Shown piece by piece: positions 36,913-45,233 of a DNA stretch of 45,620 nt. Origin of the DNA: JAKFDI01 sp044508835 (GTDB lineage: Bacteria; Pseudomonadota; Gammaproteobacteria; Burkholderiales; Burkholderiaceae_C). Numbering within the stretch: position 1 is the stretch's first letter; each line of letters begins with the position of its first letter. The notes under the pieces were generated by a model, which made no database searches, was not told the DNA's origin, and was given only the letters and a program-made list of their open reading frames with translations. The position numbers and the translations under genes were made by a program. The DNA is taken from positions 1 to 45,620 of the forward strand of contig JBIQHD010000036.1 in NCBI GenBank assembly GCA_044508835.1. Direction: 5' to 3'.

Positions 36913-38379
36913 TCAGTCGAGCAGCTCCCGCGGGGCAGTGCGCCGGGCGACGCGGGCCGCGGCGTAGACCTCGTCGTAGCTCGCGGCCGCGCGGCTCCAC
37001 GAGAAGTCCTGCGCCATCGCCCGCCGCATCGCCGCCTGCCAGGCCGGCGGCGTGCGATGCAGCCGCAGCGCCGCTTCGATCGCCTCACCCAGCGCGGACG
37101 CCGTGGCGTCGTCGAACACGAAGCCGGTGCCGCGCTCGCCGTCGATCGGCTGCACCGTATCGGCCAGCCCGCCCACGCGCCGCACGATGGGCAGCGTGCC
37201 GTAGCGCAGGCCGTAGAGCTGCGTGAGGCCGCAGGGCTCGAAGCGCGAGGGTACGACGATGGCGTCGGCGCCGGCGATCAGGCGGTGCGCCATCGCCTCG
37301 TCGTAGGCGATGCGCACGGCCACCCGGCCCGGATGGGCGGCGGCCGCGGCGCGCCAGGCGGCTTCCAGCGGCGCGTCGCCGGCGCCCTGCAGCGCGAGCT
37401 GCGCGCCGCCGGCCAGCAGCGCGGGCAGGGCGTCCAGCAGCAGGTCGAGGCCCTTCTGGGTGCTCAGCCGGCTCACCACGCACAAGAGCGGCGCGTCGGC
37501 GCGCGCTTCGAGGCCGAGCGCCTGCTGCAGCGCGCGCTTGCACTCGGCCTTGCCCTGCGGCGCGTTCGCGTCATAGCGCGCGGGCAGGGCGTCGTCGTAG
37601 GCCGGGTTCCACACGGCATCGTCCACGCCGTTGAGGATGCCGCCCACCGCGGCGCCGCGTGCCTGGATCACGCCCTCGAAGCCGCAGCCGAACTCGGGCG
37701 TGGCGATCTCCCGGGCGTAGCTCGGGCTGACGGTGGTCACGCGGTCCGCGAGCTGCAGCCCGGCCTTCATGAACGACAGGCGGCGGTGGAACTCGATGCC
37801 TTCCATGCCGAGGTAGCGCGAGGGCAGGCCCAGCAGCGCGAAGTCGCCGAGCGGGAAGAAGCCGCCGAAGGCGAGGTTGTGCACCGTGAACACGCTGGCC
37901 GCGGCGAGCGCCGGATGCGCCGACACGAAGGCGCAGGCCAGCCCCGCATGCCAGTCGTGCGCGTGCACCACCGCGGGCGTCCACTGCGGGTCGATCTCGC
38001 CCGCGGCGAGCTGGGCGGCGCACCAGCCGAGCAGGGCGAAGCGCTGCAGGTTGTCGGGCCAGTCGCGCCCGGCGGCGTCCTGGTACGGGCCGCCGCCGCG
38101 GCGGAAGAACCACGGCGCGTCGACCACGTGCACCGGCACCGGCCACCCCGCGAGAAAGCCGCGGCGCACCGAGACGCGCGCCGCGCCGAACAGCGGGCCG
38201 AGGGCAGGCGCCGGGCGGTCCTCCTCCAGCGCGTCGACGACCGCCGGGTAGCCCGGCAGCAGCAGCCGCGCGTCGACGCCGGCCAGGCGCTGCGCCCGCG
38301 GCAGCGCCGCCGCGACGTCGGCCAGCCCACCGGTCTTGACGAAGGGGTACAGCTCGGCGGCGACGTGCAGGACGTTCAC
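36913..38379 (-). CDS. glgA: glycogen (starch) synthase, ADP-glucose-dependent
   Basis: A 488-residue GT5-family glucosyltransferase that extends alpha-1,4-glucan from ADP-glucose. The N-terminal ADP-glucose motif is KTGGLADV (15-22), and the C-terminal GT-B domain has RLSTQKGLDLLLDALP and VPSRFEPCGLTQLYGLRYG with its catalytic Glu. The start is GTG 38379, which overlaps the glgC stop (GTGA); the frame is open far upstream but non-coding there. It forms an operon with glgC. The branching, debranching and phosphorylase genes are not in the window. Confidence 0.95.
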   Translation of the reverse strand: MNVLHVAAELYPFVKTGGLADVAAALPRAQRLAGVDARLLLPGYPAVVDALEEDRPAPALGPLFGAARVSVRRGFLAGWPVPVHVVDAPWFFRRGGGPYQDAAGRDWPDNLQRFALLGWCAAQLAAGEIDPQWTPAVVHAHDWHAGLACAFVSAHPALAAASVFTVHNLAFGGFFPLGDFALLGLPSRYLGMEGIEFHRRLSFMKAGLQLADRVTTVSPSYAREIATPEFGCGFEGVIQARGAAVGGILNGVDDAVWNPAYDDALPARYDANAPQGKAECKRALQQALGLEARADAPLLCVVSRLSTQKGLDLLLDALPALLAGGAQLALQGAGDAPLEAAWRAAAAAHPGRVAVRIAYDEAMAHRLIAGADAIVVPSRFEPCGLTQLYGLRYGTLPIVRRVGGLADTVQPIDGERGTGFVFDDATASALGEAIEAALRLHRTPPAWQAAMRRAMAQDFSWSRAAASYDEVYAAARVARRTAPRELLD

Positions 38380-39683
38380 GCCGGGGCCAGCGCCGGCGCG
38401 GCCGGGTGCGGCGCGTCCTCCAGCGCCGCCAGCATGTCGCGCGTGACCAGGGTGATGCCCTGCTCGCTGCGGTGGAAGCGCCGCGCGTCCTCCGCCGCGT
38501 CCTCGCCGATCACCAGGCCGTCGGGAATGATGCAGCCGCGGTCCACCACCACGCGCGTGAGGCGCGCGCCGCGGCCCACCTGCACGTAGGGCTGCAGCAC
38601 CGACCAGCTCACCTGCGCGTGCGAATGCACCCGCACGCTGGAGAACAGCACCGAGCGGAACACCGCGCCGCTGATGATGCTGCCGCCCGACACCAGCGAC
38701 TCGATCGCCGAGCCGCGGCGGTCGGCCTCGTTGTGCACGAACTTGGCGGGCGCGAGCTGCGGCTGGTAGGTGAGGATGGGCCAGCTGCGGTCGTAGAGGT
38801 CGAGCAGCGGCACGGTGGCGGTGAGGTCGATGTTGGCGTCCCAGTAGGCGTCGATGGTGCCCACGTCGCGCCAGTAGGGCGGCTCGTCGCCGTGCTCGCC
38901 CACGCAGCTGAGCGCGAAGGGGTGCGCCGCCGCGCAGCCGCTGCGCACCGCGCGGGGAATGATGTCGCGGCCGAAGTCGTGGCTGGAGCCGCTGTCGGCG
39001 ATGTCCAGCGCCAGCTCGCGGAACAGGTAGCCGGCGTTGAAGATGTAGATGCCCATGCTCGCGAGCGACGTGCCGGGCTTGCCGGGCATCGCCGGCGGGT
39101 CGGCCGGCTTCTCGACGAAATCGAGGATGCGCCATTCGTCGTCGACCGCCATGACGCCGAAGGCGCTGGCCTCCTCGCGCGGCACCTCGATGCAGGCCAC
39201 GGTGCACTCGCGGCCCTTGGCCACGTGGTCGGCCAGCATCAGCGCGTAGTTCATCTTGTAGACGTGGTCGCCGGCCAGCACGACGATGTAGTCGGCGCGG
39301 TAGCTCTCGATGATGTCGTGGTTCTGGTAGACGGCGTCGGCCGTGCCGCGGTACCAGTTCTCCTCGTCCATGCGCTGCTGCGCCGGCAGCAGGTCGACGA
39401 ACTCGTTCATCTCGGTCTTGAGGAAGGCCCAGCCGCGCTGCAGGTGGCGCAGCAGGCTGTGGCTCTTGTACTGCGTGATGACGCCGATGCGGCGGATGCC
39501 CGAGTTCAGGCAGTTCGACAGCGTGAAGTCGATGATGCGGAACTTGCCGCCGAAGAAGACCGCCGGCTTGGCGCGCCGGTCGGTGAGCTGCCGCAGCCGG
39601 CTGCCGCGCCCGCCCGCCAGCACCAGTGCCGCGGCCCGCTTGGGCAGGTCGAGCGTGCGGGCGAGATCGACGACGGCGGCCAT
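38376..39683 (-). CDS. glgC: glucose-1-phosphate adenylyltransferase
   Basis: A 435-residue ADP-glucose pyrophosphorylase that makes ADP-glucose for glycogen synthesis and is the usual allosteric control point. It has the N-terminal nucleotidyltransferase motif LVLAGGRGSRLRQLTDRRAK, then FRIIDFTLSNCLNSGI, YRGTADAVYQN, ADYIVVLAGDHVYKMNY and a C-terminal left-handed beta-helix (GSIISGAVFRSVLF, VVVDRGCIIPDG). The ATG at 39683 (MAAVVDLARTL) is chosen over upstream starts that would encode low-complexity sequence. It is divergent from the manganese catalase gene (169-bp gap). Confidence 0.96.
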   Translation of the reverse strand: MAAVVDLARTLDLPKRAAALVLAGGRGSRLRQLTDRRAKPAVFFGGKFRIIDFTLSNCLNSGIRRIGVITQYKSHSLLRHLQRGWAFLKTEMNEFVDLLPAQQRMDEENWYRGTADAVYQNHDIIESYRADYIVVLAGDHVYKMNYALMLADHVAKGRECTVACIEVPREEASAFGVMAVDDEWRILDFVEKPADPPAMPGKPGTSLASMGIYIFNAGYLFRELALDIADSGSSHDFGRDIIPRAVRSGCAAAHPFALSCVGEHGDEPPYWRDVGTIDAYWDANIDLTATVPLLDLYDRSWPILTYQPQLAPAKFVHNEADRRGSAIESLVSGGSIISGAVFRSVLFSSVRVHSHAQVSWSVLQPYVQVGRGARLTRVVVDRGCIIPDGLVIGEDAAEDARRFHRSEQGITLVTRDMLAALEDAPHPAAPALAPA

Positions 39684-39852
39684 GGCTGGGGAGTGCGGGC
39701 AGGTGCCGACCGTGCAGCATGCGGCGTGCCTGCCCGTGCCGGGGCGGCGCCCGGCGGGCGCGGCGCTTGCCGCATGCGCCCAGGGCCCGCGCCGCGGGCG
39801 CCATGGGGTTCCTGGCGCGAAGACACGCGCGCCGCCGACGAAAGGATTCGAC

Positions 39853-40791
39853 ATGTTCGCGCACAACAAGCGTCTGCAATACACCGTCCGCGTCTCCGAG
39901 ACCAACCCGGGGCTCGCCAACCTGATGCTCGAGCAGTTCGGCGGCCCGCAGGGCGAGCTTGCCGCCGCCTGCCGCTACTTCACCCAGGCGCTGGCCGAGG
40001 ACGACCCGGGCCGCAAAGACATGCTGATGGACATCGCCACCGAGGAGCTCAGCCACCTCGAGGTGATCGGCACCATCGTCGCCATGCTCAACAAGGGCGC
40101 CAAGGGCTGCCTGGCCGAGGGCGCCGAAGCCGAGGCCGAGATGTACCGCGCCATCACCGGCGCGGGCAACGACTCGCACGTCACCCAGGTGCTCTACGGC
40201 GGCGGGCCGGCGCTGACGAATTCGGGCGGCGTGCCGTGGAGCGCGGCCTACATCGACACCATCGGCGAGCCCACGGCCGACCTGCGCTCCAACATCGCCG
40301 CCGAGGCGCGCGCCAAGATCATCTACGAGCGCCTGATCAACTGCACCGACGACCCGGGCGTGAAGGAAGCGCTCGGCTTCCTGATGACGCGCGAGGTCTC
40401 GCACCAGAAGTCGTTCGAGAAGGCGCTGTACGCCATCACGCCCAACTTCCCGCCGGGAAAGATGCCGGTCGACCCGCGCTACGCGCGGCTGTACATCGAC
40501 ACCTCCCAGGGCGGGGCGCAGGTGCGCGGGCCGTGGAACAGCGACGAGAACTTCGAGTACGTGAGCGACCGCGAGGAGCAGCTGGCGCTGGACGGCGACG
40601 ACGGCGGCGCCAGCGTGGAGCTCGATGACGTGGAGGCCGAGGCGGTGAAGCAGGCGGCGCTGCGCACCAGCTCGGATCCGCGCAGCGATCCGATGACGGG
40701 CGCGGAGCTGGGCATGGGCGAAGCCGTCGCGGCCGGTGCGGACGGCGGCGGCAAGAAGGCCAGGCGGACCAAGGCCGCGCCGAAGGGCTGA
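39853..40791 (+). CDS. manganese catalase
   Basis: A 312-residue dimanganese catalase that breaks down hydrogen peroxide. Ligand residues of the four-helix bundle are visible: E35 (GPQGELAAACRYF), E65 and H68 (TEELSHLE), E151 (AAEARAK) and H184 (REVSHQKSFE). The C-terminal ~50 residues are Asp/Glu- then Lys-rich and look flexible. AAAGGA precedes ATG 39853. It opens a small group with stress-type character (40875-42237). A repeat-like stem-loop at 40814-40829 follows. Confidence 0.94.
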   Translation: MFAHNKRLQYTVRVSETNPGLANLMLEQFGGPQGELAAACRYFTQALAEDDPGRKDMLMDIATEELSHLEVIGTIVAMLNKGAKGCLAEGAEAEAEMYRAITGAGNDSHVTQVLYGGGPALTNSGGVPWSAAYIDTIGEPTADLRSNIAAEARAKIIYERLINCTDDPGVKEALGFLMTREVSHQKSFEKALYAITPNFPPGKMPVDPRYARLYIDTSQGGAQVRGPWNSDENFEYVSDREEQLALDGDDGGASVELDDVEAEAVKQAALRTSSDPRSDPMTGAELGMGEAVAAGADGGGKKARRTKAAPKG

Positions 40792-40813
40792 GGCCGACCC
40801 ACGACCGGACGAA

Positions 40814-40829
40814 CGGCCCGTTCGGGCCG
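40814..40829. terminator. stem-loop after manganese catalase
   Basis: Perfect 6-bp stem CGGCCC-GTTC-GGGCCG 22 bp after the catalase stop. It is part of a decayed copy of the dispersed repeat (CCCGTTCGGGCCGAGGCAT). There is no U-tract, so it would be a weak terminator or an mRNA stabiliser. Confidence 0.4.
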
Positions 40830-40874
40830 AGGCATGGGCCCGTCGACCCCGCGGCTGGGAGCGTGGGACGGGCC

Positions 40875-41306
40875 CTACGCCCCCTCCCACGCGGCGCGCA
40901 CCGCCGGCATGGCCTCGTCCCACGACAGCGGACAGTCGCCGCGCGCGGCCTTCCAGTCGTGGGCGAGCAGCGACTCGGCGTCGTCCCACGCGGCGCCGAG
41001 GCCGTAGCGCCGCCGCTCCTGGGCGCCGAAGCGGTAGGCGGGCGCGCAGGCCTCGTAGGGCGGCGCGCCGGGCAGGTCGCGGCGGGCGGCGTGGTGCTCG
41101 CGCCAGGACGGCGGCTCCACCGTGCCTACCCCGGTGGCCGGCGCGGGCTGGTCGCGGCGCGGCGTGACCACGTCGGTGAGCACGCGGCTCGGCGGCGGGA
41201 TGCCGGCACCGGGACGGATGTCGGCCTCGCGCGGGGTGCCGGGGTCCGACACCCGCCGCACGCGGTTGTCGCGCGTGTCGCGCGATTCGGGCTTGTCTTG
41301 GTTCAT
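40875..41306 (-). CDS. small hydrophilic protein of unknown function
   Basis: A 143-residue soluble protein with no signal peptide. The N-terminal ~65 residues are charged, Pro/Arg-rich and probably disordered (MNQDKPESRDTRDNRVRRVS). The C-terminal part (YRFGAQERRRYGLGAAWDDA...LAHDWKAARG...SWDEAMPAVRAAWE) resembles a tryptophan-spaced motif found in uncharacterised stress-associated proteins. The resemblance is from memory and weak. It is divergent from the 61-residue gene at 41498. The upstream open frame to 41864 is not coding. Confidence 0.7.
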   Translation of the reverse strand: MNQDKPESRDTRDNRVRRVSDPGTPREADIRPGAGIPPPSRVLTDVVTPRRDQPAPATGVGTVEPPSWREHHAARRDLPGAPPYEACAPAYRFGAQERRRYGLGAAWDDAESLLAHDWKAARGDCPLSWDEAMPAVRAAWEGA

Positions 41307-41497
41307 CAGGGGCTCCGTGGCAGTGGGCTCGCGGCGCGCGCGTCGGCGCGGCCGTATCCTGTGCGGCAAGCCATGGGCCCGATTCGCGCCACATCGCCGC
41401 CGCGGCGGGCAAGCGCGAGGCGCGGCATGCCGATTGCCGCGGGGCGGGGGCGGCGCCGCATCCCCGCCCGCCGCAGGCAGACTGGAAAGGAGCCGGC

Positions 41498-41683
41498 ATG
41501 AAGGAGCCGAACAAGCAGCGCACCGCGGGCGAGCGGGCCGACCCGAAGCGCACGCCCGACCGGCAGGGCCGCCCGGCTGCCGGCGAGCGCCGCACCGAGG
41601 GCGCCGACATCCCCGACGACTACGGCCACGAGACGAGCCACCCGGACGACCTCGAGCCGCCCGACGAGCACCGGCGGCGGTGA
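41498..41683 (+). CDS. small charged protein, unknown
   Basis: A 61-residue, extremely hydrophilic protein (MKEPNKQRTAGERADPKRTP...) rich in Arg, Glu, Asp and Pro, with a His/Asp-rich C-terminus (DYGHETSHPDDLEPPDEH). It is probably intrinsically disordered. A good AAAGGAG site lies 6 bp upstream, and its stop overlaps the GTG of the DUF488 gene, both arguing that it is real. No family is recognised. Confidence 0.65.
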   Translation: MKEPNKQRTAGERADPKRTPDRQGRPAAGERRTEGADIPDDYGHETSHPDDLEPPDEHRRR

Positions 41684-42237
41684 CGGCCGAGCCGCCGGTG
41701 GTCTTCACGATCGGCCATTCCACCCGGCCGATCGAGGACTTCATCGCCCTGCTGCAGGCGCACGGCGTGCAGCGCCTGGTCGACGTGCGCACCGTGCCGC
41801 GCTCGCGGCGCAACCCGCAGTACGCGCAGGAGAACCTGCCGGCCTCGCTGGCCGCCGCCGGCATCGCCTACGAGCACCGCGCCGGGCTGGGCGGCTTCCG
41901 CCGCACGAGCGAGGCCTCGCCCAACAAGGGCTGGCGCAACACATCGTTCCGCGGCTATGCCGACTACATGCAGACGCCGGCGTTCGAGGCGGAGCTGCAG
42001 TGGCTGATCGATGCGGCGCGGCGCGAGCAGGTGGCCACGATGTGCGCCGAGGCCGTGCCCTGGCGCTGCCACCGCTCGCTGATCGCCGATGCCCTGCTGG
42101 CGCACGGCATCCGCAGCGAGGAGATCGTGAGCGCCGCGCGCCGCCAGGCGCGGAAGCTCACGCCCTTCGCGCAGGTGTGCGGGCACCGCGTCGTTTACCC
42201 GCCGGAGGGCGAGGCGGCGCCTTGCGCCGAGGCGTGA
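41680..42237 (+). CDS. DUF488 domain protein
   Basis: A 185-residue protein of the DUF488 family. Hallmarks are FTIGHSTRPIEDFIALLQAHG, LVDVRTVPRSRRNPQY and the conserved CAEAVPWRCHRSLIADAL with its Cys pair. Its biochemical role is unknown. The GTG at 41680 overlaps the stop of the 61-residue gene (GTGA), indicating translational coupling. It is convergent with the GFA-family gene (10-bp gap). Confidence 0.9.
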   Translation: MTAEPPVVFTIGHSTRPIEDFIALLQAHGVQRLVDVRTVPRSRRNPQYAQENLPASLAAAGIAYEHRAGLGGFRRTSEASPNKGWRNTSFRGYADYMQTPAFEAELQWLIDAARREQVATMCAEAVPWRCHRSLIADALLAHGIRSEEIVSAARRQARKLTPFAQVCGHRVVYPPEGEAAPCAEA

Positions 42238-42247
42238 CGGGCGGCCG

Positions 42248-42595
42248 CTACCGGGACTTCCCGTCGAAGTGCTGCACCGGAATCGCCGCGAGGTCCAGGC
42301 CTTCGATGCAGCGCAGGTTGACGGCGGCCATCGCCCGGCCCTGCGGGTCGGTGCCCTCGCCGTAGGGGTGGATGCCGCACACCGGGCAGAAGCGGTGGCG
42401 GATGACGTGCTTGTTGAACGTGTAGGTGCCGGCCGCCTCGTCGGGCGTGCGCAGCTGCAGCGCATCGCGCGGCACGAACCACAGCAGCGAGCCCCTGCGC
42501 GCGCAGATCGAGCAATTGCAGGCGAGCGCGCCGCCGATCTCGCCTTCGACCTCGAAGGCCACCTTGCCGCAGTGGCAGCTTCCCTGGTAGTTCAT
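42248..42595 (-). CDS. GFA/CENP-V family zinc-binding protein
   Basis: A 115-residue protein of the glutathione-dependent formaldehyde-activating-enzyme-like family. Zinc cysteines are visible in SCHCGKVAFEV, CNCSICARRG and FCPVCGIHPYG. The founding Gfa helps condense formaldehyde with glutathione; most small relatives are uncharacterised. The ATG at 42595 is preferred over 42667, because the longer version adds a non-conserved Arg/Pro stretch. The HU terminator lies upstream on the same strand, so it is probably transcribed on its own. Confidence 0.9.
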   Translation of the reverse strand: MNYQGSCHCGKVAFEVEGEIGGALACNCSICARRGSLLWFVPRDALQLRTPDEAAGTYTFNKHVIRHRFCPVCGIHPYGEGTDPQGRAMAAVNLRCIEGLDLAAIPVQHFDGKSR

Positions 42596-42665
42596 CCCGT
42601 GTCTCCCGTGCGCCCTGCCCGGCGGGCAGATGGGGCGTGCCGGCACGGTAGCAAAACGCGGGCGC

Positions 42666-42688
42666 AAAAAAGCCCGCGCGCGGCGGGC
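42666..42688 (-). terminator. rho-independent terminator of the HU gene
   Basis: On the minus strand, a perfect 6-bp stem GCCCGC / GCGGGC with a 5-nt loop is followed by six T residues (A-run 42666-42671 on plus). It starts about 25 bp after the HU stop codon. This is the clearest terminator in the window. Confidence 0.85.
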
Positions 42689-42712
42689 CTTTCCATGCGC
42701 CGCGGCGCCGGC

Positions 42713-43072
42713 TTATTTCTTCTTCTTGGCGGCGGCCTTCTTCGGCGCCGGGGCGGCCTTGGCGGCCTTGCGCGCGGCGGCCTTCGGGTCGACGGCGGCC
42801 TTGAAGGCGCTGCCCGGCGAGAACTTCGGCAGCTTCACGGCGGCGATCTTGATCTTGGCGCCGGTGGCGGGGTTCACGCCGTTGCGCGCGGCGCGGGCAT
42901 GCTGCTTGAAGCTGCCGAAGCCGGGGAGGGTGACGGTGCCGCCCTTCTTCACCGTCGTGACGACGGCGTCGAGCAGGGTGGTGAGGACGCGGCCGGCCTC
43001 GGCCTTGGTGAGTTCGTGCTTCGCTGCCAGATGCTCGATCAGATCTGCTTTGTTCATTCGTTCGCTTGCCAT
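42713..43072 (-). CDS. HU-family DNA-binding protein with Lys/Ala-rich tail
   Basis: A 119-residue nucleoid protein. The HU core (NKADLIEHLAAKHELTKAEA, GGTVTLPGFGSFKQHARAAR, NPATGAKIKI, FSPGSAFKAAV) bends and compacts DNA as a dimer. About 30 extra C-terminal residues (AAARKAAKAAP..KKAAAKKKK) resemble histone H1 tails, a known variation in Burkholderiales. The start is ATG 43072 or ATG 43057 (MNKADLI); neither has a strong ribosome site. The gene ends in a clear terminator. Confidence 0.93.
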   Translation of the reverse strand: MASERMNKADLIEHLAAKHELTKAEAGRVLTTLLDAVVTTVKKGGTVTLPGFGSFKQHARAARNGVNPATGAKIKIAAVKLPKFSPGSAFKAAVDPKAAARKAAKAAPAPKKAAAKKKK

Positions 43073-43262
43073 TTGCACCCGCCAGTCGCGGGCACGGGAT
43101 TCTCCACGATGCAGGCGGCGCCCGAAGCGGCCCGTGCGCGCCGCCGACGCCGCCGAACGTGACGGGCACCGCATCTCCCGCGCATGCGTGCGGCCCGGCG
43201 CGCAGCGACCCGAGAATGATCCGCGCCGCGCATGCCGCGCGGCCGAGCCGGGAACACCGCCC

Positions 43263-45026
43263 ATGCACATCCTCTGGACCTACCTGCGGCCCCATGCGAG
43301 CCTTGCCGCGCTGGCGCTGCTGCTGGCCGGCGCGAGCCAGGTGCTCGCGCTCGTCGACCCCATCATCTTCGGCAGGATCATCGACGGCTACGCCATCGGC
43401 CGCGCCGGCAAGAGCGACGACGAGCTGATCCGCGGCGTGCTGGGCCTGCTGGCGCTGGCCGTGCTGGTGGCCGTGCTCTCGCGGCTGGCCAAGGCGCTGC
43501 AGGAATACGTGACGCGGCTCGTGGTGCAGAAGTTCGGCACGCAGCTCTTCAACGACGGCCTGCGCCAGACCCTGCGCCTGAAGTACCCCGAGTTCGAGGA
43601 CCTGCGCAGCGGCGAGGTGCTGTCGCTGCTGCAGAAGGTGCGCGCCGACTGCGAGCGCTTCATCAACACCTTCATCAACACCGTGTTCGCCGCGGTGGTG
43701 GGCATCGGCTTCCTCACCTGGTACGCGCTCACGCGGCACTGGCTGCTGGTGCCGGTGTTCCTGATCGGCGTGCTGGTGCTGGGCGGGCTCACCGGGCTGC
43801 TCAGCCGCGAGATCAAGCAGCAGCAGCGCGCCATCGTGCGCGAGACCAACCGCAGCTCGGGCTTCATCAGCGAGTCGCTGCGCAACATCGAGCTCATCAA
43901 GAGCCTGGGCCTGACCTTCCCCGAGATCCGCCGCCTGCAGGCGCAGACGACGGCGATCTTCGCGCTCGAGATGCAGAAGGTGAAGCGCGTGCGGCTGCTG
44001 TCCTTCCTGCAGGGCACGGCGCTCAGCCTGCTCAAGCTCTCGGTGCTGTTCGCGCTCTTGTGGCTGATCTTCCGCGACGTGCTCAGCACCGGCGAGCTGA
44101 TCGCGATGCAGTTCATCTCGGTCGCCATCTTCGCGCCGCTGCAGGAGCTCGGGAACATCATCCTCGCCTGGCGCGAGACCGAGGCCTCGCTGCTGAACTT
44201 CGAGGCGCTGATGAACAAGCCCATCGAGCGGCGGCCGGCGGCGCCGGTGAAGGTGGGGCCGGTCGAGCGCGTGCGCTTCGACCGCGTGAGCTTTCGCCAC
44301 AAGGGCGCGGCCGACGACGCGCTCGACGCGGTGTCGTTCGAGGCGGCGCTGGGCGACACCATCGCCTTCGTCGGCCCCTCGGGCTCGGGCAAGTCGACGC
44401 TCGTGAAGCTGCTCGTGGGCCTGTACGCGCCGGCGTCGGGCGAGGTGGCCTACAACGGCATCTCCACGCGCGACCTGCGCTACAACGAGGTGCGCCGCCA
44501 GATCGGCTTCGTCACGCAGGAGACCAACCTCTTCGCCGGCACGCTGCGCGAGAACCTGCGCTTCGTGAAGCCCGACGCCACGGACGAGCAGATCGTCGCC
44601 GCGATGCGGCAGGCCGCGTGCGCCTACCTGCTGGAGAAGTCGCCCGCGGGGCTGGACACGCCGATCGGCGAGCGCGGCATGAAGCTCTCGGGCGGCGAGA
44701 AGCAGCGCCTGTCCATCGCCCGTGCGCTCATCCGCGAGCCGCGGCTGCTCATCTTCGACGAGGCCACGTCGGCGCTCGACTCGATCACCGAGGAGCAGAT
44801 CACCGCCACCGTGCGCGAGATCTCGGCGCGGCGCACGCAGATCACCCTGCTCATCGCGCACCGGCTGTCGACGGTGATGCATGCCGACACGCTGGTCGTG
44901 CTGGAACGCGGGCGCATCGTGGAGCAGGGCACGCACGCGGCGCTGCTCGAGGCGCGGGGGCTGTACTACGCGATGTGGCGCCAGCAGATCGGCGAACGGC
45001 CGGGCGGGCCGCGGTCGGTGATCTGA
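43263..45026 (+). CDS. ABC exporter (membrane domain fused to ATPase)
   Basis: A 587-residue half-transporter that should work as a homodimer in the inner membrane. The N-terminal ~310 residues form a six-helix type IV exporter domain; the C-terminal nucleotide-binding domain has Walker A GPSGSGKST (~residues 373-381), signature LSGGEKQR, Walker B LLIFDEATSALD and the H-switch in LIAHRLSTV. It resembles MsbA/multidrug and peptide-export families; the cargo is unknown. The ATG at 43263 is used, and the upstream frame to 42630 is non-coding. It is divergent from HU (190-bp gap with no gene seen). Confidence 0.93.
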   Translation: MHILWTYLRPHASLAALALLLAGASQVLALVDPIIFGRIIDGYAIGRAGKSDDELIRGVLGLLALAVLVAVLSRLAKALQEYVTRLVVQKFGTQLFNDGLRQTLRLKYPEFEDLRSGEVLSLLQKVRADCERFINTFINTVFAAVVGIGFLTWYALTRHWLLVPVFLIGVLVLGGLTGLLSREIKQQQRAIVRETNRSSGFISESLRNIELIKSLGLTFPEIRRLQAQTTAIFALEMQKVKRVRLLSFLQGTALSLLKLSVLFALLWLIFRDVLSTGELIAMQFISVAIFAPLQELGNIILAWRETEASLLNFEALMNKPIERRPAAPVKVGPVERVRFDRVSFRHKGAADDALDAVSFEAALGDTIAFVGPSGSGKSTLVKLLVGLYAPASGEVAYNGISTRDLRYNEVRRQIGFVTQETNLFAGTLRENLRFVKPDATDEQIVAAMRQAACAYLLEKSPAGLDTPIGERGMKLSGGEKQRLSIARALIREPRLLIFDEATSALDSITEEQITATVREISARRTQITLLIAHRLSTVMHADTLVVLERGRIVEQGTHAALLEARGLYYAMWRQQIGERPGGPRSVI

Positions 45027-45118
45027 GGTCGGGCTCCGCGTGGGGATGAAGCTGCCGGCGCCGGGCGTGTCGAAGCGTTTGTCCCGCTTGGCCCGTCGAT
45101 CCGCTCGTGCCTCTCTAA

Positions 45119-45227
45119 CCCGTTCGCGCTGAGGTATCGAAGCGCCCGCGCCGCCAAGCCCTGCTCGCGCTGAGGTATCGAAGCGCTCGTCGCCCGAAGC
45201 CCCGTTCGCGCTGAGCTTGTCGAAGCG
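45119..45227. repeat. dispersed ~25-bp repeats, three copies
   Basis: Copies at about 45119-45144, 45160-45186 and 45200-45227 read CGTTCGCGCTGAGGTATCGA or its GAGCTTGTCGAAG variant, and a partial copy lies at 45061-45077. They are in the orientation CCGTTCG...CGAAGC relative to the upstream ABC exporter, the same arrangement as downstream of argH and gntR. Confidence 0.85.
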
Positions 45228-45233
45228 TGCGCG

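Noticed and set aside
36913..41610. A 1565-codon open frame on the minus strand
   Set aside because: Only the glgA part (up to GTG 38379) is coding. The rest runs antisense or out of frame through glgC and the catalase and is Arg/Ala/Pro-rich low complexity, as expected at this GC content.
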